Under the pieces are notes generated by a model. That model searched no databases, had not been told where the DNA came from, and saw only the letters and a program-made list of their open reading frames with translations. Positions 59,101 through 64,000 of a DNA stretch of 64,000 nt are shown in pieces (the first letter of the stretch is position 1; each line of letters starts with the position of its first letter). The DNA is from Massilia sp. TS11 (GTDB lineage Bacteria; Pseudomonadota; Gammaproteobacteria; Burkholderiales; Burkholderiaceae_D). The stretch spans positions 124,001-188,000 of the forward strand of contig NZ_JAKLTS010000002.1 in NCBI RefSeq assembly GCF_022012445.1. The letters are read 5' to 3'. The position numbers and the translations under genes are program-made.

Positions 59101-60706
59101 AGAGATCACCTATCCGAGCGGCATGAAATTGGCGTACGAGTACGGGAACGATGGCCGCGTGAGCAGAATCAAGCTGTTCCAACCCGGAAGCAAACAAGGC
59201 CAATATCTAATCAGGGACATCGCCTACACGCCTTTGGGCGAGGCCTTGGCATGGAACTGGGGCGATGACGCCAAGAGCCAGCCAGCGCGCTACGTGCGCG
59301 AAATGGACACGGCCGGCAGGATCGTGAAGTACCCGCTCGGGGACATTGACCACGGTGGCGTGGAGCGCATCTTGCATATTGATGCGGCCGGACGCATCAA
59401 GCAATACGAGCACCGGACGCGGGACGGCAAGCCTGTCAGCAACCTGGACCAAAGTTTTGACTACGATGACGCGGCCCGCCTGACCTATTTCACTGCGACA
59501 GGCACCACGCAACGCTTCCACTACGATGACAATGGGAACCGGACCAGAATCGATATCGGCGCGAATGGCTACACCAACGTGATCGACCCGAAGACCAACC
59601 ATCTATTGAGCACGACTGGACCATTGCCCCTGCGAACCAATATCTACGACCTGGCTGGCAATCTTGGCAGCGACGCTCGCCTTAACCTAGCCCATGGAAC
59701 GCGAGGACTGGTGACATCGGCTCAGTTTGGTAAATTCACCACCGGTTACCTCTATAACGGCTTCGCGCAACGTGTCGCGAAACTTTCGCCCACGCTGCGC
59801 GGCGGCGCGGAATACGCGATCTACGACCAATCGGGCCATCTGATCGCCGAACACGACGGCACGGGGTCCGTCATAGCCGAATACATCTACCTTGATAACA
59901 CGCCCATCGCGACGCGCCAGCTTCACGACAAGGACAACGGCTTTGACGTATACCGCGTATTCTCGGACCAGATCGACACGCCGCGCCGGATCGAGAATGC
60001 TATTAACGGCAAGCTGGTTTGGAGTTGGGAAGGTGCTGATCCATTCGGTGTCGCGGGGCCGACCAAGAGCAAAGAAGCCTCTACGCGCTTTCGGTTTTCC
60101 CTCCGCTTTCCAGGCCAAGCTTTTGATGAAGAAACGGGACTGCATTACAACTGGCATCGTTACTACGACCCTCAGTTAGGCAGATATGTCGAGTCGGATC
60201 CGCTCGGTCTAATTGCGGGTATCAACACATACGCCTACGGTGCAAGTAGTCCGGCGCTGAAATATGATCGGCTTGGTCTTGCCACCTGGCACGGAACCTT
60301 GACCTTCTTTGGTGTTTCCAATATCGCGGGTGCTGGCGGCATGATGGTTCTATTTCAAATGACTTCCGAGTGCGTTCGAGGACAGAAATGGGTTGTTGAA
60401 GGTGATGGCGTTTTGGGGGCCGTGGGAATTGGGAAATTCCCGGTCAGTCAAACTCAATCGGCTGCCACGTTCGTTGACGGGCTAGACTATGTAAATCCCT
60501 ATGTCTTCAACGGCCTGGCAAAGTCGTACGTGATCTTAAGCGGCGCGATGGGGCCTGGCGGTACGGCGGCAGGCCAAATTGCTTTGGGTGGGGCAATTGC
60601 GGACATCAGTGGCAAGCAAACAGGGGCTGATTTCACAATCCTTCAAGCTGCGCTAGGTTCATCAAAAGTGAACGGCGCGATAACGATTCAGTGTGGATGC
60701 AAATAA
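56138..60706 (+). CDS. Rhs-repeat polymorphic toxin with Sec signal peptide
   Basis: This 1522-residue protein has a signal peptide (SFLLAAIMLLWVELAHA), a Cys-containing N-terminal domain (about 32-135), a DUF6531-like start of the Rhs shell (VGNPIRPISGEKVQVETDL), many YD repeats (about 170-1300), and the Rhs core near 1321-1381 (LHYNWHRYYDPQLGRYVESD, ending KYDRLGL). The DPxG-like self-cleavage motif reads DRLG instead of DPxG at the second position. The C-terminal 140 residues (from 1382) are Gly/Ala-rich, with hydrophobic segments and cysteines in IQCGCK, and match no toxin I know. AGGAG precedes the ATG. The next gene, 1 bp away, is a likely immunity gene. Confidence 0.85.
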   Translation: MCVIKFFSGKRTCSFLLAAIMLLWVELAHANPEGWFVAEPPFTPPTVASSPEQACAHHGRPAEFKFIGAERDSEDGTDYICHYYLPDFGVYWVLRTFLVCDHDRNRVPRSPGVCVDLNMHKNVSQSNRPPVPPPCDPTSPDFEVGNPIRPISGEKVQVETDLTLVEGFALTRQYRSVRATRTNGYLGLLWSFSFERRLTRQGSPGNFSVTLAFGDGSTRAFKQQGNRFADQDSGATNLVLDAADGTAWHYQDQNGTVEVYKQVGNDIRLVSLAYANGRRFDLTYKSDGRLARIAGPSGRSLVFDMNPDGTVAAVHGPTYSVKYDYEPFKLAGIDTVKVGSQLSEVHFYDAQGNPVSGRKFAYVDEDGKRHLISDIIDEKGGQFAHYEYDADLRATLSEHAGGVERFRVDYSDPSSRTITDPLGTVRTFHLSDGQRGKAVTSIDQPAGSGCAASVSQASYDKSGISSVTDFTGAKTCYFRDPARWLETRRVEGVPAGTSCASVSSSVPAGARAISTKWHPDWYFPTVVAQPLKRVTVIYNGQPDTDGKILNCTPAPSLPGGLTPALVCKRIEQATSDANGAQGLGAPVVGPAVVQNFTYNERGQLMSQSIRRDEAGHVDTTTFTYYGDNTSEHAIGDLASVVGPTGHARHYLSYYAGGLPHEIEREDGSHAIYTFDEVDRIKSITIQADGQSRTTSYEYHEIGEIRHERRPDGTDIYFDYDDAHRLTSIRDGLGNQVRYVPDDAGNVVREEVYDKDGVLSRMTRRGFDALNRMQSLVVGGKLDQTIPASVMGYDAEGRLTQFSNELGIGTSIKPDLLGRPVLQIGPTRTKEATSPAVVQKFDLQDQLRGVTDPRHLSTTYDIDGLGHLHTLASPDTGLTGYTFDASGRVQTVKDARGVVATLGWDGLDRINSITYGNGPRLSYSYDQGRGGATGKLTLMTDDSGHTKFDFNGFGELKQVTQTVVTGNQSRSFSVGYAYGSGGPETGKLTEITYPSGMKLAYEYGNDGRVSRIKLFQPGSKQGQYLIRDIAYTPLGEALAWNWGDDAKSQPARYVREMDTAGRIVKYPLGDIDHGGVERILHIDAAGRIKQYEHRTRDGKPVSNLDQSFDYDDAARLTYFTATGTTQRFHYDDNGNRTRIDIGANGYTNVIDPKTNHLLSTTGPLPLRTNIYDLAGNLGSDARLNLAHGTRGLVTSAQFGKFTTGYLYNGFAQRVAKLSPTLRGGAEYAIYDQSGHLIAEHDGTGSVIAEYIYLDNTPIATRQLHDKDNGFDVYRVFSDQIDTPRRIENAINGKLVWSWEGADPFGVAGPTKSKEASTRFRFSLRFPGQAFDEETGLHYNWHRYYDPQLGRYVESDPLGLIAGINTYAYGASSPALKYDRLGLATWHGTLTFFGVSNIAGAGGMMVLFQMTSECVRGQKWVVEGDGVLGAVGIGKFPVSQTQSAATFVDGLDYVNPYVFNGLAKSYVILSGAMGPGGTAAGQIALGGAIADISGKQTGADFTILQAALGSSKVNGAITIQCGCK

Positions 60707-60707
60707 C

Positions 60708-61058
60708 ATGATCCGCGTATTTTTCTTTGCAGTCGTATTGGCTGCCGCCGTGGGTCTTGATGTGGGGACATTTCGCGGTTGCCCCTATTCTTCCAGCACA
60801 ATCTCTTGGGGCACATTGTGCCTTGGGTTGGCGATCCAGTTGGCCGGATTCGCTTTGCTCGTGCGCGCCTTGTTTAAGGTCAGAGAGGAGATCATACCGA
60901 GCGATTATATCTACCATGGACTATTTCGGTCTCGATGGTTCTATGCAGTGATAGCAATTTATGCTGGCTGCATAATATTCGCGTATGGAGTGCACCATTT
61001 CGGACGCGACGAAGGAGGCCAATTTGCGCAGCAACTTTGGTTCTGCTCACAGAGATAA
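60708..61058 (+). CDS. Small membrane protein, candidate Rhs immunity protein
   Basis: This 116-residue protein starts 1 bp after the Rhs stop (TAACATG), so translation is coupled. Three membrane helices are visible (about 4-19, 33-52, 75-95), with charged loops between. Membrane immunity proteins usually guard against toxins that act at or across the inner membrane, which fits the hydrophobic Rhs tip. No family was recognised. Confidence 0.7.
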   Translation: MIRVFFFAVVLAAAVGLDVGTFRGCPYSSSTISWGTLCLGLAIQLAGFALLVRALFKVREEIIPSDYIYHGLFRSRWFYAVIAIYAGCIIFAYGVHHFGRDEGGQFAQQLWFCSQR

Positions 61059-61108
61059 GAATGGACTCCTGCGGGAAATAGAGCCCTTAAACCCTGTGAG
61101 TGGTCAAA

Positions 61109-61213
61109 ATGAACTTCAACCATGTCGACCGATGGCTAAGGGAATACAAGTCCCTGCTTGGCGTTTCTCTGGTTTGTCTTCTGGTGTTTTTCGCTTGGCT
61201 ATCCATCGAATGA
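61109..61213 (+). CDS. Possible 34-residue single-pass membrane peptide
   Basis: A short frame MNFNHVDRWLREYKSLLG is followed by a hydrophobic stretch (VSLVCLLVFFAWLS) and a stop. It lies 50 bp after the immunity candidate. The ribosome-binding site is weak (GAGTGG). It may be a real small membrane protein, a truncated immunity copy, or chance. The rest of 61214-61553 holds a 17-bp repeat, the attR site and no gene. Confidence 0.3.
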   Translation: MNFNHVDRWLREYKSLLGVSLVCLLVFFAWLSIE

Positions 61214-61250
61214 TATTCGTTGCAGTTCTTGGACGAGCTCGCTCAACCAA

Positions 61251-61267
61251 TGTGACGTATTTGTGCC
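61251..61267 (+). repeat. 17-bp direct repeat TGTGACGTATTTGTGCC, right copy
   Basis: This is identical to 52988-53004. Read on the minus strand, the surrounding bases can encode CHGTNTSHW, similar to the GTNTSQ end of the island integrase. It may therefore be a leftover integrase 3' end rather than a binding site. Confidence 0.55.
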
Positions 61268-61377
61268 GTGACAAAGAGAAAGGTGTTTCGACCTCCAGTT
61301 GTTCAACATTGACGCTGCCGCAGAGTTCAAAATCTAAGTCTTTGAATTCGCTGGGAATTTCAACCGAACTCTACGTC

Positions 61378-61420
61378 TCATAATCCGTTGGTGCGCGTTT
61401 CGACTCCGCAGAGGCCTACC
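61378..61420 (+). other. Attachment site attR (partial tRNA-Ile2 duplicate)
   Basis: 43 nt repeat the 3' half of tRNA-Ile2 with two differences (a G-to-T and a G-to-A). There is no 5' half of a tRNA, so it is not a functional gene. It marks the right boundary of the island. Confidence 0.85.
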
Positions 61421-61553
61421 GAAACTCTCTTAGTCAAAGAACTCCAACAGAATTCCAACGGAAGAGCAGCGGGCGCACGCCCTGCGGCCTACCTCGCCTT
61501 TGTTCGGCTCAAATCGCCTCTGCGCCGCGCTCTCGCGCATTCGGCAAGCAAAA

Positions 61554-61991
61554 TCAACGGCAGGTCACTTCAATCTTGCGCTGGCCTGCCGCCTTACCGG
61601 GTTTGTGTGTGATCGTGCAATTAGCGATCCCATCATCGAGCCTGCGGGTTTGCATTACTTCACCGTACTCGCCATAGCTACATTCGAGCCATTTACCCTC
61701 GGGGAATCCTTGGCCATCGAGTTTGTACTTGGTTACCCAAGTTGTCTTGCCCCGCGACCAATCGCTTTCACCGACGAGCTGTGCTTTTCTTGTTGGCGGG
61801 CCTGCCGCAATAGCCGCCGTTGAGAGATACATCGGCCTCGCCGCCACAAGTACCCAGCCCGACTCACCGTGAATGCGGTGGAGGTCGTCTAAAGCGATCT
61901 GAGAGGGACACTGCAAAGCCTGCTTCGGAGCTTGCTTAGGCAAAGAAGCAGGTCCGTGCGCGGAAAGCCAAATAGCGAGTATGGAGAACAT
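61554..61991 (-). CDS. STY0301-like small secreted protein, possible immunity partner
   Basis: This 145-residue protein has a short hydrophobic N-terminus (MFSILAIWLSAHG) that could be a signal peptide. A domain follows with cysteines in LQCPSQIAL, WLECSYG, NCTI and VTCR. The pattern recalls the STY0301 family of periplasmic proteins. It starts 3 bp after the stop of the BPSL0067-like gene, in second position, as immunity genes do. Function is inferred from family resemblance and order only. Confidence 0.6.
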   Translation of the reverse strand: MFSILAIWLSAHGPASLPKQAPKQALQCPSQIALDDLHRIHGESGWVLVAARPMYLSTAAIAAGPPTRKAQLVGESDWSRGKTTWVTKYKLDGQGFPEGKWLECSYGEYGEVMQTRRLDDGIANCTITHKPGKAAGQRKIEVTCR

Positions 61992-61994
61992 GAT

Positions 61995-62381
61995 TCACTT
62001 GATAATGGAAAAGGCTGCGGCATTGTCTGAAGGGGTCACGAACGAGCCGTCCTTCTTCTTTCCCTTATCGTAAATGAATCGAATTGAGATCGTCTTCTTC
62101 TCTGGGTTGTCCCATTGGTCGACGATATAGATGCCATTGGAGACCTGACCTAAGTGGAACGCAGCGTGCTTCCCTTTCGGATGCGTGGGGTAGCGACCGT
62201 TTTCGAACGTCGCGATTGCGGTGCCAGGCGCTATTTCTTTATTGCCCAGGACTTTTTCACCCTCTCTCCAAACCATTGAAGGCGGGGCGTTCGTGTAAGT
62301 GCGAACGAGAGCAACACATTCAAAGTCGCCGACCTTGGGCTGGCCATCCAGCTTCCTGGCGTTGATGTAGACGTACGGCAT
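61995..62381 (-). CDS. BPSL0067-like protein, putative cysteine amidase effector
   Basis: This 128-residue protein starts MPYVYINARKLDGQ and has FECVALVRTYT, where a Cys before a helix resembles the NlpC/P60 nucleophile, and KGKHAAFHLG with His residues that could complete the site, followed by IYIVDQW. These features match proteins annotated as BPSL0067 family. There is no signal peptide. I chose the ATG at 62381; the frame extends to 62465. With the next gene it forms a likely effector/immunity pair, which lies outside the attR repeat. Confidence 0.65.
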   Translation of the reverse strand: MPYVYINARKLDGQPKVGDFECVALVRTYTNAPPSMVWREGEKVLGNKEIAPGTAIATFENGRYPTHPKGKHAAFHLGQVSNGIYIVDQWDNPEKKTISIRFIYDKGKKKDGSFVTPSDNAAAFSIIK

Positions 62382-62578
62382 CTGCGCCTCCAAAAAATGC
62401 GTGGGCCGTTTCCGGCGGAAACTCATTTTCAAGTTAGGCAGGAAAACGCTATTGCAATCGATCAATCCGTCGTGTGAAGGGCAGGAGGCCTAACGCGTCC
62501 TTCCAGTGCCCAACCCTGTCCAGTTCTGAACATCCATGCGTTACACTTAGCGCTTTTGAACAATTGCTAATCCTGACC

Positions 62579-64000
62579 ATGCGTCTGTCCCAACTGTGCG
62601 CCGTTCTGTCCCTCACGCTCGTCCTCGCTGCCTGTGGTGGTGAGCAGTCCACGCCGATCGCCAGTGCCAGCCACAGCGCGCTGCGCGCGAGCCAGGGTGC
62701 GCCGGTGCAGGCCTCGGTGGTCAGCTTTGTTGGCCCGCTCGCCAATTACAGCTTCAGCAAGACCGCGGACGGCTATGTGGTGACCGACAACACCGGCAAG
62801 GAAGCGGCGCGCACGGTGGCGGCCACGGCGCGCCTGCGCTTTACCGACATCTCGCTCAGTTTCGATATCGACGGGATTCCGGGCCAGGCCTATCGTCTGT
62901 ACCGCGCCGCTTTTGCCCGCACGCCGGACGTCGGCGGCCTGGGCTTTTGGCTCGGCGTGCTCGACAAGGGCTACAGCCTGGAAGCCGCCGCCAATGGCTT
63001 TGTCGACTCCCAGGAGTACAAGACCCTGTATGCGAGCGCGACCAGCAACAGCGATATCGTCAGCAAGTACTACCTGAACGTTCTCGAGCGCAAAGGCGAC
63101 GCGGGCGGGCTGGCCTTCTGGAGCGGCATTCTCGACCGCAAGGACGGCACGCCGGCCGGTGTGCTGGTCGGTTTCAGTGAGAGCCCGGAGAACAAGTCCG
63201 GTACCGCGAGCCTGGTTCAGAACGGCATCGTCTATCAGGAAGATGGCGTCAGCTACAGCGAAAGCGTGCACAGCTTCCCGCTGCGTGCGGCCCTGCGTCA
63301 GCGCTCCCTGACGGCGGCGACCGATTACCTGAGCTTGACGGGCAGCTGCAATGGCTACGCGGCGTTCAACCGCATCGCCCCCTATGCGGGCACGATTGAA
63401 GGCAAGAGCGTGACGGTGGCGCAGACGAATGTCAGCGTCGGCCTGACCAACTGCAGCCCGACCTCGCTCGCCTGGTCCACCTACGACTTTTACGACAGCG
63501 CGGACAACCTGACCGGCCACTACGAGCCGGGCACCGAATACGACGTCACCAGTGGTGGCGCGCGCAGCCTGCCGGTGACGGCCAAGGTCGGCGACAAGGG
63601 TGTGTATGCGATCCAGGCCCTGTACCTCGACGCCACCAAGCAAGGGACGGCCGGCACGCGTACGCTGAGCTACAGTGTCGAGGCCGACGGCAGCTCGACC
63701 ACGTCGGCGATCCTGCGCCTGACCGCGGTCCATGTCAGCGGGACAGGCGTGCTCAATCTGACGCGCGTGGCCAGCTACCGCGTGCACATCAATGGTCTGG
63801 TGCAGCCGCTGGGCGTGGAGGAAACCTACGCCAGCGGCATCAAGCTGACTTACACGCAAACGCCGGCCAATGCCCAACCCGCCAAGCTGATCATCAACGA
63901 TACGCTCACCGGCACGGGGACCGTGTCGCAGAACGGCCAGACCCTGACCGTCAATTACACCGGCTGGCTGTACGACCCGAGCGCGGCCGACTTCAAAGGC
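62579..64000 (+). CDS. Lipoprotein with DUF4214-like repeats and FKBP-type isomerase domain (3' end off window)
   Basis: At least 474 residues are present and the frame is open to the window edge. The N-terminus is a lipoprotein signal (LTLVLAACGG). Two DUF4214-like repeats follow (YRLYRAAFARTPDVGGLGFW and YYLNVLERKGDAGGLAFW, about 105-205). A middle domain of about 200 residues is unrecognised. The last 30 visible residues (TVSQNGQTLTVNYTGWLYD) are the start of an FKBP domain. DUF4214 is usual in S-layer or Ca-dependent adhesins, so joining it to a folding enzyme on an outer-membrane lipoprotein is unusual. The 197-bp gap upstream shows no clear promoter. Confidence 0.8.
   Translation, partial: MRLSQLCAVLSLTLVLAACGGEQSTPIASASHSALRASQGAPVQASVVSFVGPLANYSFSKTADGYVVTDNTGKEAARTVAATARLRFTDISLSFDIDGIPGQAYRLYRAAFARTPDVGGLGFWLGVLDKGYSLEAAANGFVDSQEYKTLYASATSNSDIVSKYYLNVLERKGDAGGLAFWSGILDRKDGTPAGVLVGFSESPENKSGTASLVQNGIVYQEDGVSYSESVHSFPLRAALRQRSLTAATDYLSLTGSCNGYAAFNRIAPYAGTIEGKSVTVAQTNVSVGLTNCSPTSLAWSTYDFYDSADNLTGHYEPGTEYDVTSGGARSLPVTAKVGDKGVYAIQALYLDATKQGTAGTRTLSYSVEADGSSTTSAILRLTAVHVSGTGVLNLTRVASYRVHINGLVQPLGVEETYASGIKLTYTQTPANAQPAKLIINDTLTGTGTVSQNGQTLTVNYTGWLYDPSAADFKG

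Noticed and set aside
61378-61420. A third tRNA gene
   Set aside because: Only the 3' half of the tRNA is present. It is the duplicated attachment site.

Overview
The window looks like chromosomal DNA from a GC-rich betaproteobacterium of the Oxalobacteraceae (Massilia/Duganella/Telluria-like). This is inferred from the high GC of the core genes, the gene order rpsU-yqeY-dnaG-rpoD, the DctSR/DctPQM TRAP locus, the nirBD-nasA-ybiB-cobA nitrate assimilation order and the dispersed GGGGTCAGACCCC palindromes. No rRNA, CRISPR array or complete insertion sequence was seen. Nearly all of the window is ordinary core genome; each end carries a genomic island inserted at a tRNA gene with anticodon CAU.

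Layout. 1-2.65 kb: the tail of an island at tRNA-Met(CAU), with a 207-nt structured leader-like element, a lytic-transglycosylase gene followed by a small secreted protein (effector/immunity-like), and a P4-type integrase. 2.65-13.2 kb: housekeeping genes (miaA, mutL, a cyclophilin, a DedA protein, alpha-carbonic anhydrase, a hexose-6-phosphate mutarotase, amiC, tsaE, queG). 13.2-18.7 kb: a DctS/DctR-type two-component system divergent from the dctPQM dicarboxylate TRAP transporter, with a palindromic operator candidate between them. 18.7-33.3 kb: a candidate small RNA, ogt-xerD, an RND efflux pair, a GGDEF/EAL protein, ybaK plus an Lrp/AsnC regulator, an S41 peptidase, plsY, a DsbA/FrnE oxidoreductase, a LysR regulator and tsaD. 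33.4-44.9 kb: nitrate assimilation. A nitrate/nitrite MFS transporter and a PP2C phosphatase-Ser/Thr kinase fusion diverge from nirB-nirD-nasA. ybiB and cobA (siroheme supply) lie downstream, with aroG inserted on the opposite strand. Two divergent sigma-54 promoters flank one NtrC-type site at almost equal distances. 44.9-52.8 kb: a HELGH metalloprotease, a BaiN-like flavoprotein, and the macromolecular-synthesis cluster rpsU-yqeY-dnaG-rpoD.

52.84-61.42 kb: an 8.5-kb island in tRNA-Ile2(CAU), bounded by 43-nt direct repeats of the tRNA 3' end. It carries two recombinase genes and an AlpA-like regulator in one operon, a second copy of the 207-nt element, about 830 bp of palindrome-rich gene-free DNA, and a 1522-residue Rhs protein with a Sec signal peptide. 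A small membrane protein, the likely immunity partner, follows the Rhs gene. Just beyond the right repeat lies a BPSL0067-like/STY0301-like gene pair, again in effector/immunity order. The window ends inside a lipoprotein gene that joins DUF4214-like repeats to an FKBP domain.

The most interesting theme is that two islands in two different CAU-anticodon tRNA genes share a 207-nt element that seems to act as RNA or DNA rather than protein. The cargo in and around them is mainly antibacterial effector/immunity-like pairs.
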